From: Planctomycetota bacterium
Lineage (GTDB): Bacteria > Planctomycetota > UBA1135 > UBA2386
Assembly (NCBI GenBank): GCA_020638735.1
Contig: JACKHZ010000009.1
Coordinates: 752,615-816,614 of the forward strand
Length of the DNA: 64,000 nucleotides
Direction of reading: 5' to 3'
Positions 1-7,825 of this stretch are shown piece by piece (within the stretch, counting starts at the first letter, position 1; each line of letters opens with the position of its first letter). A program made the translations under genes and the position numbers. The notes under the pieces are model-generated. The model did no database searches, was not told the DNA's origin, and saw only the letters and a list, made by a program, of their open reading frames with translations.

Positions 1-1107
1 GCGCTCGACGCCGCCGGCTACGTCGGTCGCGGCCCGTTCGAGTTCGGCTGCAACCACACGTCGCTCGACATCGCCGAGCTGTTGCCGGACGAGCACATCG
101 TCTGGCTGGAGACAGCGCACTTCCGCATCGGCTGCGCGCTGCCGGCCGTCGCGGTCGCCGGCAGTCGCCAGTGGCAGGAGCACCTGCGCGGCGAGCTGAC
201 GGTGCTGGCCGGCAAGCTGTCCGGCGTCGATCCGCGGACCCGCAAGCTCGACCGCTTCCTGCGCGCACACCTCTGCGCGCAACGCCTCGAGGTGCTCTAC
301 GGCGACGTGCTGCAGCTGCTCGGCCGCGACGCGGACGAGTTCCCGTCGCCGCCCGGCCACGACCCGCGGCGGCCCGAGACCTTCCTCGGCCTCGGCCGTC
401 ACCTCGGCATGTCGGCGAAGTTCACGGTGCTGCTGCTGGCCAGGGCGAGCGACCTGCAGCGCTACACCGCCGCGCACCAGGGCTGGGCGACCGCCGACCC
501 GACGACCTTCCTCGACACACGCGTCGGCACCATTCGCTTCGTCGCCGCCGGCGACACCGCGCACGGCATCGGCGGAGACGAGGAGGTGCTCGCCACGCTG
601 CTGACCTACCACGTCGCGCAGAGCCTCTACGCCGGCTACCGCTCGTTCGGTCACATGCTGCCGGCGTGGCTGCCGCGCGGCCTCGCGCTGCACCACGCCC
701 GTCAGGTCAGCACGCGCGTGCCGGTCACGCCGATGCGCGACGAGGCCGAACGCGAGTTCTATCGCCAGTGGCAGAAGCAGCTGGGCATCCTGCGCAAGGA
801 CTGGTCGTTCACGCCGCTCGCCGACCTGTTCCAGACCATCGACGAGAAGCGCCTCGACGAGCAGCGCTCGCTCGAGAGCTGGGCGCTGGTCGAATGGCTG
901 ACCGCCGAGCGCCCGGCCGAGCTGCGCGCCTTCGTGCACGCGATGAAGGCGCCGTTCCACGACCGCCTGCGCTTCCCGACCAACGAGGAGCTGCTCGCGC
1001 GGCAGCAGCTGGCGCTGGAACAGTCGTTCGGCACCGACGCCGCCGGCCTCGAACTGGCGTGGCGCCAGCATACCGGCCCGAAGACCAAGGTCCGGCGGCG
1101 CCGCTGA
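1..1107 (+). CDS. Peptidase-MA-like (degenerate gluzincin) protein, 5' truncated
   Basis: The reading frame is open from base 1, so the start lies outside the window; a TTG at 82 is only an internal codon. About 368 residues are visible. The pattern resembles the DUF1570/peptidase-MA-like fold: an early segment around FRIG, a helix with LLTYHVAQ (near base 605), then AWLPRGLALHH (near 665), where active families have HExxH followed by PxWLxEGLA. The metal-binding HExxH is therefore not intact (HVAQ), and the protein is probably not an active metallopeptidase. A helix with SLESWALVEWL and a final LAWRQH segment also match that fold. The role is unknown. It ends in convergent orientation with the aldolase gene, with a strong hairpin between them. 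The fold assignment is inference; the coding status is clear. Confidence 0.7.
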   Translation, partial: ALDAAGYVGRGPFEFGCNHTSLDIAELLPDEHIVWLETAHFRIGCALPAVAVAGSRQWQEHLRGELTVLAGKLSGVDPRTRKLDRFLRAHLCAQRLEVLYGDVLQLLGRDADEFPSPPGHDPRRPETFLGLGRHLGMSAKFTVLLLARASDLQRYTAAHQGWATADPTTFLDTRVGTIRFVAAGDTAHGIGGDEEVLATLLTYHVAQSLYAGYRSFGHMLPAWLPRGLALHHARQVSTRVPVTPMRDEAEREFYRQWQKQLGILRKDWSFTPLADLFQTIDEKRLDEQRSLESWALVEWLTAERPAELRAFVHAMKAPFHDRLRFPTNEELLARQQLALEQSFGTDAAGLELAWRQHTGPKTKVRRRR

Positions 1108-1138
1108 GCGGGCCCACCGAGCGGGCCCGCCGAGCGGC
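1100..1138. terminator. Bidirectional hairpin between convergent genes
   Basis: GCGGGCCC (1108-1115) pairs perfectly with GGGCCCGC (1123-1130) around a 7-base loop. It is flanked by an outer pair GCCGCT (1100-1105) and AGCGGC (1133-1138). It fills the gap between two convergent genes, so it could end both transcripts. There is no T-run on either side, so it is not a classical intrinsic terminator. Confidence 0.5.
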
Positions 1139-2059
1139 TCACTTCGCGGCGCGGTAGATGTCCTGCACGCTCTTCAGCAGCTGCAGCGCCTCGGCCTTGG
1201 GCCGCTGGAAGGCGTTCCGCCCCATGATCGAGCCGAACGCGCCGCCGGCGGCGATCTCCTTCACCTCGGCGAGGAGCTGCTCGTTCCCCTTCGCCTCGCC
1301 GCCGCTGAAGATGACGATCCGGCGCCCGGCGAACGTGCTCTGCACGACGTCCGCGATGCGGTCCTTGAGCGTCCCGATCGGGCGCCCGAACTCCTCGTAG
1401 ACCTTGCGCGCGGCGTCCTGCTCGAGGTTCGCCGTCGGGGGCTTCACCTTGATGATGTGCGCGCCGAGCTGGGCGGCGATGTGCGCCGCGTAGGACACGA
1501 CGTCGACCGCGTTCTCGCCCGACTTCGAGAGCTGCTCGCCGCGCGGGTAGCTCCAGACGACCACGACGAGGCCCTTCTGCTTCGCCTCGGCGGCGATGGC
1601 GCGGAGCTCCTCGTAGCCGGCCTGGGAGTGGGTGCTCCCCGGGTAGATCGTGAAGCCGACGCCCACGCAGCCGAGCCGCAGCGCGTCCTCGACCGAGGCG
1701 GTGACCGCCTGATCGGGGTTCTTGTCGCTGTAGAGGGAGTTGTTGTTGTTGACCTTGAGGATGAGCGGGATCTCACCGGCGTAGTCGTTCGCCGCCGCCT
1801 CGAGGGCGCCGAGGGGCGCCGCGTAGGCGTTGCACCCCGCCTCGATGGCGAGCTCGAAGTGGTAGCGGGGGTCGTAGCCGGCCGGGTTCTTGGCGAAGCT
1901 CCGGTGCGGGCCGTGCTCCCAGCCCTGGTCGACCGGCAGGATGACGAGCTTGCCCGTCCCCGCGAGCCGCCCGGTGTTCAGGAGCCGCGCGATGTTCGTC
2001 TTGACGCCGGGGGTGTCGGCGCCGTACCAGCTCAGGATCTCTTCGACGCGGTTGCTCAT
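1139..2059 (-). CDS. fbaB: Class I fructose-bisphosphate aldolase, FbaB/DhnA type
   Basis: A 306-residue cytoplasmic enzyme expected to cleave fructose-1,6-bisphosphate to dihydroxyacetone phosphate and glyceraldehyde-3-phosphate (and the reverse in gluconeogenesis) through a Schiff-base lysine. The family is recognised from LPVDQGWEHG near residue 40, KVNNNNSLY near 105, and IIKVKPP near 203, where the lysine of strand 6 forms the Schiff base. FSGGEAKG near 250 and GSIMGRNAFQRP near 280 form the phosphate-binding loops. The length fits the bacterial FbaB family. The start is ATG at 2059. By eye it uses CTC for leucine more than its neighbours, which could hint at a different history. It stands alone, with no other glycolytic gene nearby. 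Function is well supported; the flux direction is not known. Confidence 0.9.
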   Translation of the reverse strand: MSNRVEEILSWYGADTPGVKTNIARLLNTGRLAGTGKLVILPVDQGWEHGPHRSFAKNPAGYDPRYHFELAIEAGCNAYAAPLGALEAAANDYAGEIPLILKVNNNNSLYSDKNPDQAVTASVEDALRLGCVGVGFTIYPGSTHSQAGYEELRAIAAEAKQKGLVVVVWSYPRGEQLSKSGENAVDVVSYAAHIAAQLGAHIIKVKPPTANLEQDAARKVYEEFGRPIGTLKDRIADVVQSTFAGRRIVIFSGGEAKGNEQLLAEVKEIAAGGAFGSIMGRNAFQRPKAEALQLLKSVQDIYRAAK

Positions 2060-2168
2060 GGCTCTTCGGGGCGGCCGACGCGAACGCCGGCGGTTCAGGG
2101 GAGAATTGGCCGAAGATCATGCCGCAGCAGGAGCGCGATTTCGCCATCCCACCGCGGTTCGCGTGCGC

Positions 2169-2181
2169 TTGCAGGCTGCAA
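2169..2181. promoter_or_regulatory. Palindrome upstream of the aldolase gene
   Basis: TTGCAG-G-CTGCAA is a perfect 6-1-6 inverted repeat. It lies 110 bases upstream of the aldolase start and just after the stop of the next gene on the same strand. It could be an operator or part of that gene's 3' end. There is no other support. Confidence 0.2.
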
Positions 2182-2196
2182 TCGCCCGCAGCACGG

Positions 2197-4728
2197 TCAC
2201 TTCAACTTCAGACCTTCCTTCTGGCTGCCGGTCGTGAACTCCCAGATCAGCCACATCGTCGACATGCCGCCGATCTGCAACTTGGCGCGCACCTGGTAGG
2301 TCTTGTTCGACTCGAGCGGCTCCTTCGGGATCAGGAACAGCACGTTGCGCAGGTCGCGCTTCCGGTTGAGCGGCACCTTCGGCGTGTGCACGTAGGCGGC
2401 GACCTTCTCCTTGGCCCGGTCGGTCCACGCGCGGTGTTCGGCCGAGCCGTCGGCGACCATGTTCTGCTCCGGCTGACGCCCCTTGCGCGACTCCCAGATC
2501 TCGATGTCGCAGTCGCCGAGCTGGCGCGCGGTCTCGTCCTGGATCTGCACGCTGACGGCGTAGCCGCACTTGGTGACGTCCTTCTCGTTCTCGGCCTGGT
2601 CCTCGAGCGGGTTGGGCCACTCCGGGTTGCCGAAGTGGGTCGGCACCTTGGTCATGTCGCGCGCCGGCCAGATGACCAGCTTGGGCGCCGTGTTGGGGTC
2701 GTAGGGTTCCTCGAGCGACCCCATGTCCAGCACCGACACCGACAGCTTCTCGCCGTCGTTGTGGCTGTAGCCGAGCCGCTTGATGTTGTGCTCGAGCATC
2801 TGGAAGCGGTGGTACGGCGCGCTCATCCAGCCGTCGACCGAGTCGCGGGCGAACGCCTTGGTGGCGCGGCCGTGGCTCGTGACGATGTTGCCGCCGCCGG
2901 CCTGCTGGCCCTGCCGCGTGAAGTCGTCGTGCGCCGGGTCCTCTTCGTGGATCTTGCCGTCGGTGTTGCGCTCGAGGTCCGGGTGGTTGGAGCAGTACTT
3001 GGCGTGCAGGTCACAACCGATCGACGTCTCGGCGTCCATCTCGCACTCGTTGAGCGTGCCCCAGGTGCCCTCGCGCACGTCCTTGCCGTTCTCCCACGAG
3101 TAGGCGATCTGCTGCGCGCGCACGAGGTTGATCTGCTCGAGCGCGGTGATCTCGATGTCGCTCGGCCGCTCGGGGAGCAGCGGCGGGCCGTAGCCGGTCG
3201 CGTAGGCGACGCCGCTGTCGCCGCGCGCCCACTCGCGCCACTCGGCGTCGAGCGCCTGGCTCGAGGTGGCGAAGATCTCCTGCACGATCGCCTCGACGTC
3301 CTCGAGCGTCGGCACCTTCTTCTCGACGTCGGGCAGCTTGAGGAAGAACGACAGCCACTTGTCCGGGTAGGCCGCCATCATCCAGGTCATCATGCTCCAG
3401 GTCTTGAGGCGGCAGTCGTTGCGGAAGCGCGACAGCTTCTCGCGCGGCACCTGCGCCAGCTCCCAGTCCTGGTTCGACATCGCCTGGTCGCGCACGTTGC
3501 GCATCCACCAGTTGGTGCCCTCGGGCAGCTCGAGGCCGTCCTCGCCGACCGTGCCCTCGGGGATCGCGCCCCAGCGGGAGATCGACGTCGACTTCATGTA
3601 CCACGTGATGGCGTGGATGATGCCCTGGCCGACGCCGTCGTTGCGCTGCGAGCACAGGCCGTCCATGACGACGTAGGCGATGATCGCGTCCTGGATGCCG
3701 CGCGGCGAGGAGCCGACCTTCATCACCGCCGGCCCGCCGTTGGACATCCACGAGTTGTTGGCGAAGCGCATCGCCTCCTCGACCGGACGACCGCGCAGGA
3801 TCGACGGGTTGGCCTTCAGGAACTCCTCGCGCTCGCGCGAGGTGGCGAGGAAGCCCTGCCACTTCCACGACTGGGTCGCGCGCTCGACGAACTGCAGCTT
3901 CTTGGCGTTCTCCTCGCCGAGCAGCGAGACGACGAACTCGACGGCGCGCTCGCCCCACATGCACGACTCGTTGGCGTTCTCCTGCGAGCCGCGGGTCCAG
4001 ACCTCGAAGTTCTTGGTCTTGGCGCCGTGCAGCTCGAAGCTCGGCTTGAGCATCCAGTCCGGCGCGTTCTGCACCAGGTTCTGCAGCTCTACCGGCATCG
4101 CGCTCTCCGGCAACTCCTCGACCGGATACTGCTTGCGGGCGGTCTCGACGGCGCGCTTCTCGATCTCCTTCATCTTGCGCGCGAAGGCGATCTGCTTGTC
4201 GGTGCCGAAGAAGCCCTCACCCGCCTTGTGACCGAGGGCGAGGTTCGCCTCCTCGTTCATCGGGTTGTAGTAGACCGCCTTCTCGAGGTGGAACTTCGCG
4301 CGCTCCTTGTTGCCCTCCTTCTGCGCGCGCAGGCCGACCTTGGCGTGCGACGCCGAGAGTGACTTGGCGGTGTTGGCCCACAGCTCGACGATCTTGAAGC
4401 GATCCTCGTAGCTGGCCTTGTCGCGCCACTTCTTGCGCTTCTCCGGCGGCAGGTTGACCCACACGCCGGCGGTCTTGGTCCAGTCCAGCTCACGCCGCGC
4501 GGTCGCGTTGTCCGGGTCGTATTCGAGGATCAGGTCGAACGCCTGCTTGGCGCGCTGGGCGACCTTCTTCGACTTGGCCTGGTTGGCGAAGCTGGTCAGC
4601 GTCTTGACGCACTCCTTGGTCAGGGCGGCGTCTTCCTTGGCGAAGTCGTCCTGCGCGCGCAGCGGCAGGAGACCGACCAGGAGGCAGAGCAGGAACGGGA
4701 AGGGGCTCGTCAAGGGGTTCTGTCGCAT
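2197..4728 (-). CDS. Large exported protein: TPR-like N-terminus, degenerate peptidase-like region, CAP domain
   Basis: 843 residues with a Sec signal peptide (hydrophobic stretch in residues 8-23, cleavage near LRAQ). Residues 30-200 are helical and charged, with TPR-like spacing (for example AKFHLEKAVYYNP). Residues about 230-510 follow the layout of peptidase-MA/DUF1570 proteins (a central helix near DAIIAYVVMD, then MMTWMMAAYPDKWLSFF, then LDAEWREWA), but no HExxH is present. Residues about 525-670 look like a CAP/SCP domain: EQINLVRAQ at the start, GGGNIVTSH, and DGWMSAPYHRFQML near 633, matching the family's GWMxSPxHRxxIL motif. A 150-residue tail has a beta-rich look. CAP domains in bacteria are extracytoplasmic and their activity is usually unknown. 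The start is ATG at 4728. The fusion is seen; the domain names are inference from pattern. Confidence 0.75.
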   Translation of the reverse strand: MRQNPLTSPFPFLLCLLVGLLPLRAQDDFAKEDAALTKECVKTLTSFANQAKSKKVAQRAKQAFDLILEYDPDNATARRELDWTKTAGVWVNLPPEKRKKWRDKASYEDRFKIVELWANTAKSLSASHAKVGLRAQKEGNKERAKFHLEKAVYYNPMNEEANLALGHKAGEGFFGTDKQIAFARKMKEIEKRAVETARKQYPVEELPESAMPVELQNLVQNAPDWMLKPSFELHGAKTKNFEVWTRGSQENANESCMWGERAVEFVVSLLGEENAKKLQFVERATQSWKWQGFLATSREREEFLKANPSILRGRPVEEAMRFANNSWMSNGGPAVMKVGSSPRGIQDAIIAYVVMDGLCSQRNDGVGQGIIHAITWYMKSTSISRWGAIPEGTVGEDGLELPEGTNWWMRNVRDQAMSNQDWELAQVPREKLSRFRNDCRLKTWSMMTWMMAAYPDKWLSFFLKLPDVEKKVPTLEDVEAIVQEIFATSSQALDAEWREWARGDSGVAYATGYGPPLLPERPSDIEITALEQINLVRAQQIAYSWENGKDVREGTWGTLNECEMDAETSIGCDLHAKYCSNHPDLERNTDGKIHEEDPAHDDFTRQGQQAGGGNIVTSHGRATKAFARDSVDGWMSAPYHRFQMLEHNIKRLGYSHNDGEKLSVSVLDMGSLEEPYDPNTAPKLVIWPARDMTKVPTHFGNPEWPNPLEDQAENEKDVTKCGYAVSVQIQDETARQLGDCDIEIWESRKGRQPEQNMVADGSAEHRAWTDRAKEKVAAYVHTPKVPLNRKRDLRNVLFLIPKEPLESNKTYQVRAKLQIGGMSTMWLIWEFTTGSQKEGLKLK

Positions 4729-4804
4729 GTGCTGCAGTCGGGAGGCCGATGCGGGGCGAACAGTCTACGGACTGCGGCGGCCGGCCGCAGCCTCGCCGTG
4801 CAAC

Positions 4805-4822
4805 TATCCGCAGCCGCGCCGG
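4805..4822 (-). repeat. 18-base intergenic repeat, copy 1
   Basis: The 18 bases TATCCGCAGCCGCGCCGG occur here and again at 44362-44379, both in non-coding DNA upstream of a leftward gene for an exported protein and in the same orientation. Here the element lies 77 bases before the start at 4728. It may be a promoter or operator part, or chance in GC-rich DNA. Confidence 0.3.
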
Positions 4823-4878
4823 GTCGCTACGCCGCGGCGCACCGAAGGCTCCCGGCATTTCCGCCCAGGGGAGGGCCG

Positions 4879-7734
4879 CTACTCGCCGATCTTCGCCTGC
4901 GCCCCGTTCGACAGCACCAGGCCGAGCGCATTGCCCGGGTCCAGCACCGCCCATTGGTGGAACAGCGAGACGCCGACCAGCCCGGCCTGCGCCGGCACCG
5001 GGATCGCGAACGAGGCGTCACCCGCCGGCGAGACCACCGCCACCAGCTGCAGATCGGGCGAGATCAGCAATTGGCAGCCGGGAGCGCCCGGCAGCGCCAC
5101 CGGTGCCACCGCCGCGAAACCCGTCGCCAGCACGGCGAACGTCGAGGGCAACGCGTCGGCCAGCGTCACGCCGTAGCTGCGACCGAGCGTCGGGTAGCCG
5201 TCGTTGCCGATCGTCGGCGCCAGCGCCTGCGCGCCGCCGACGCAGTGCACGCGGTAGCCCGTCGCGTAGACCAGCGTCGAACCCGCGAACGTCGTGCCGG
5301 TCGCGGCCTTGTAGTAGGCCTTGCCGAGCTCTCCCGAGCTCAGGTTGGACACCACCGCGGCGCCGGCGTTGACGAACGAGATGTAGAAGCGGTCGTTCAC
5401 CGCGACCGGCGCCGGGAACGTCGCCGTGTAGAAGCCGGCCGAGGCGCCGATCGTGAGCGTCGTCGCGGCCAACGGCGTCGGGTCCGGCCCTTCGTCGAGG
5501 TGCGCGTAGAGGTAGGCCGGCACGTTGACGGTGCCGCCGGTCGAGCGCGTGTAGACCTCGAAGCTCGTCACCAGCGCCGGCCCCTGGTTCTGCACCAGGT
5601 AGGCGTACTGGTTGCTGCTGGTTGTGCCGACCAGCGAACCGCCGGCGGCGTTCTGCGCGAAGCAGTACGGGCCCGTCGACGCCGAGCCGACGCAGCCGCT
5701 GCCGAACACCGCGACGTCGCCGAACTGCCCCGGCGCGGCCGCCGGCATCGCCGCGCCGCCGACGATCACCAGGCCGAAGTCGGCGTCGACCGCCGGCGTC
5801 TCGGCGTGGCCGTCGACCGCGATCTCGGTGGCCTTGACGTCGACGTGCCAGGTGCCGGCCAGCGGGCTCGCGACGAACACGCACTCGAGCGGATCCACGT
5901 GGTTCTCGACGCCGCCGGCGACCGACCAGTTGCCCTGCCACAGGCCGTGATTGCCCCAGTACTGCGTGCCGTCCGGCGCCGTCACGCGCAGCGACAGGTC
6001 GTTGACCAGCGCCTTCGCCGCGGCCGGGTTGGCGGCCGGGTCGGCGTAGTCGAGCACCACCTTCAGGCTCGCCTGGCCGGGCGCGACGACGACGTCCCAG
6101 CGCCGCGCCTCGCCCTCGACCACCACCTCGGCCTCGTCGACGATCGTCGTCTCGGCGCGACGGTCCCACATCGTGCGCAGGCTCGGGAAGCCGAAGCCCT
6201 GGTGCTCACGGCGATTGTTCCAGCTCGACGGAGAGAACGCGTACTGCGTCGCGCTGGCGACCATCAGCGCCTTGAGGGTCGGGAAGTGCGGGCGGTTCTG
6301 GTGCCGCGTGCCGCCGGGCACGCGCAGCGCGTTGCCGAACGGCCCGACGCCCGGCGTCGCCGCGTCGTCGGTGAACATCTGGATCGCCAGCACGTCGTGG
6401 CCAGCGACGATCGGCGTCGCGCCCGAGGTGCCGCCGAACGACGCGTACCAGTCGTTGGCCGAGTAGCCGTCGGCGCCGGTGCGATCCGAGGTGCCGATCG
6501 CGTCGTAGTAGGCGCAGATCTCCGGCTTGATGCGGCCGTCGTACGCGGGCCCGGTGCTGCCGCCCATCGCCCACGCGTCGTCGCCGGCGCTGCTGTTGTC
6601 GTAGTGACGCACGCCGCCGACCGAGAACGGGTTCTTCGCCCACGCCTGCGGCCGCGACGGCTGGTCACCGGCGTTGCTCTGGCTCTGCGTCCAGCAGAGG
6701 TCGGCGTCGAACACCGCGTCGTCGGAGTCTGCCGAGATCGACGAGTAGTAGAGCGTGCGGGTGTTGCCCCACGACGCGGTCGTGTGGCTGACCTGTCGCA
6801 CGTCGACCAGCTCCTGGAACACCTGCCAGCGCGAGCCCGTCGCCGAGTTCATGTCGGTGAAGAACTTGCTGCAGTCCGGCGCCATGCCGCGCACCGCCGC
6901 GTTGCTGCTGCCGTTGCCCCAGACGATGCCGGCCGTCGCGTGGCCGTGGTCCTGCACGCCGCCGCCGCTCATGACGTTGGTGACGCCGCCCGTGAAGTCG
7001 TAGTGCGTCGCCTCGATGCCCTCGTAGACGTGGGCGTTGACGCCCTGGCCGCTGTAGCCGGCCTGCGTCTCGACGTAGTTGCCGCCGCCCTGGATGCGGG
7101 CGTTGTCCATGTCGACGTCGATGTCGGTCGCGCGATCGACCCACAGCACCTGGTCGAGGCCGGCGAGCGCCGCGAGCGCCGCGCCTGGCACCTGCACCTC
7201 GAGCAGCAGGCTGCCGACGTGCTGGTCGAGCACCTCGCCGCCGAGTTGCTGCACGGCCGCGGCCAGCGCCGGCTTGTCGCGGTGCTTGTCGGCGACGACC
7301 AGGTTGAGGCGGAAGGTGCCGTTCGCGCCGTTCAGCACAGCCTGCCGCAGCTCGCCCTCGAGCCGATAGGCCGGGTGGTAGCGGCCGACCCAGCGCACCG
7401 CCGGTCCGCGCAGACCGTCGAGCGCGCCGACATCGGCGCGCACGACGAACGCGTTCTCCGGCAGGTGGCCGAGCACTTCGCCGCCGACCGCGCGCACGGC
7501 GGCGCGCACCGCTTCGCTCGACGCGGCCCCGCGCTGCACGATCCACAACCGCTGCGAAGCCCGCCCGCGCAACGCCGCAGGCACCTCGGGTTCGCCGCGC
7601 AGCGGGTCGAACCGGGCGAAGCGCAGGGCGAGCTCGGCGGCGGGCGCCGACTGCCCCGGGGACTGCGACGGCAGGGACAGCGACAGCGCGACGGCCAGCG
7701 CCAGCGGCGCGGTCGAACGGATGGATCGGGTCAT
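4879..7734 (-). CDS. Secreted subtilisin-like (S8) serine peptidase with C-terminal beta domains
   Basis: 951 residues: signal peptide (1-28), a propeptide-like region to about 220, the S8 catalytic domain about 225-520, a P-domain/PPC-like beta region about 530-660, a Cys-containing GSGC segment near 665, and a C-terminal domain (839-951) shared with other secreted proteins here. The charge-relay His is in HGHATAG (about 261) and Ser in GGTSGATP (about 437). The first triad position, normally Asp in a DTG or WDGG context, reads VYEGIE (about 236), so the Asp appears replaced. The protein could be an unusual active protease or inactive. ATG at 7734 precedes a good signal peptide. It is expected outside the cytoplasm or at the cell surface. 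The next gene to the left starts 150 bases away. Confidence 0.85.
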   Translation of the reverse strand: MTRSIRSTAPLALAVALSLSLPSQSPGQSAPAAELALRFARFDPLRGEPEVPAALRGRASQRLWIVQRGAASSEAVRAAVRAVGGEVLGHLPENAFVVRADVGALDGLRGPAVRWVGRYHPAYRLEGELRQAVLNGANGTFRLNLVVADKHRDKPALAAAVQQLGGEVLDQHVGSLLLEVQVPGAALAALAGLDQVLWVDRATDIDVDMDNARIQGGGNYVETQAGYSGQGVNAHVYEGIEATHYDFTGGVTNVMSGGGVQDHGHATAGIVWGNGSSNAAVRGMAPDCSKFFTDMNSATGSRWQVFQELVDVRQVSHTTASWGNTRTLYYSSISADSDDAVFDADLCWTQSQSNAGDQPSRPQAWAKNPFSVGGVRHYDNSSAGDDAWAMGGSTGPAYDGRIKPEICAYYDAIGTSDRTGADGYSANDWYASFGGTSGATPIVAGHDVLAIQMFTDDAATPGVGPFGNALRVPGGTRHQNRPHFPTLKALMVASATQYAFSPSSWNNRREHQGFGFPSLRTMWDRRAETTIVDEAEVVVEGEARRWDVVVAPGQASLKVVLDYADPAANPAAAKALVNDLSLRVTAPDGTQYWGNHGLWQGNWSVAGGVENHVDPLECVFVASPLAGTWHVDVKATEIAVDGHAETPAVDADFGLVIVGGAAMPAAAPGQFGDVAVFGSGCVGSASTGPYCFAQNAAGGSLVGTTSSNQYAYLVQNQGPALVTSFEVYTRSTGGTVNVPAYLYAHLDEGPDPTPLAATTLTIGASAGFYTATFPAPVAVNDRFYISFVNAGAAVVSNLSSGELGKAYYKAATGTTFAGSTLVYATGYRVHCVGGAQALAPTIGNDGYPTLGRSYGVTLADALPSTFAVLATGFAAVAPVALPGAPGCQLLISPDLQLVAVVSPAGDASFAIPVPAQAGLVGVSLFHQWAVLDPGNALGLVLSNGAQAKIGE
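4882..5220 (-). other. Shared C-terminal secretion-associated domain, copy in S8 peptidase
   Basis: Residues about 839-951. The pattern is YPTLG, a hydrophobic strand ending near LATG, a loop with ALPGAPGC, a strand with AVVSPAGDASFAIPVP, then LVGVSLFHQW and LVLSNG. Comparable layouts end the CotH/LTD protein, the multicopper oxidase and the LamG protein. The unequal upstream domains suggest a transferable module such as a sorting or anchoring domain; this is inference. Confidence 0.5.
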
Positions 7735-7825
7735 GGGTGGTGACGAGGCGACGGGGAGGTGCGGGGACGATAGCGCGCGCCCCCGCGCCCGGGCACCCCC
7801 GCGCCAGTACGGCGCCCCGAGTCCC

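Noticed and set aside
2119..4362. Long rightward open frame opposite the CAP-fusion gene
   Set aside because: Its product is Arg/Leu/Val/His-rich without domains, while the minus-strand frame has a signal peptide and recognisable motifs. High GC keeps antisense frames open.
4729..7743. 1004-codon rightward frame opposite the S8 peptidase
   Set aside because: Composition is dominated by Arg, Ala and Val with no motif; the leftward frame encodes a clear subtilisin.
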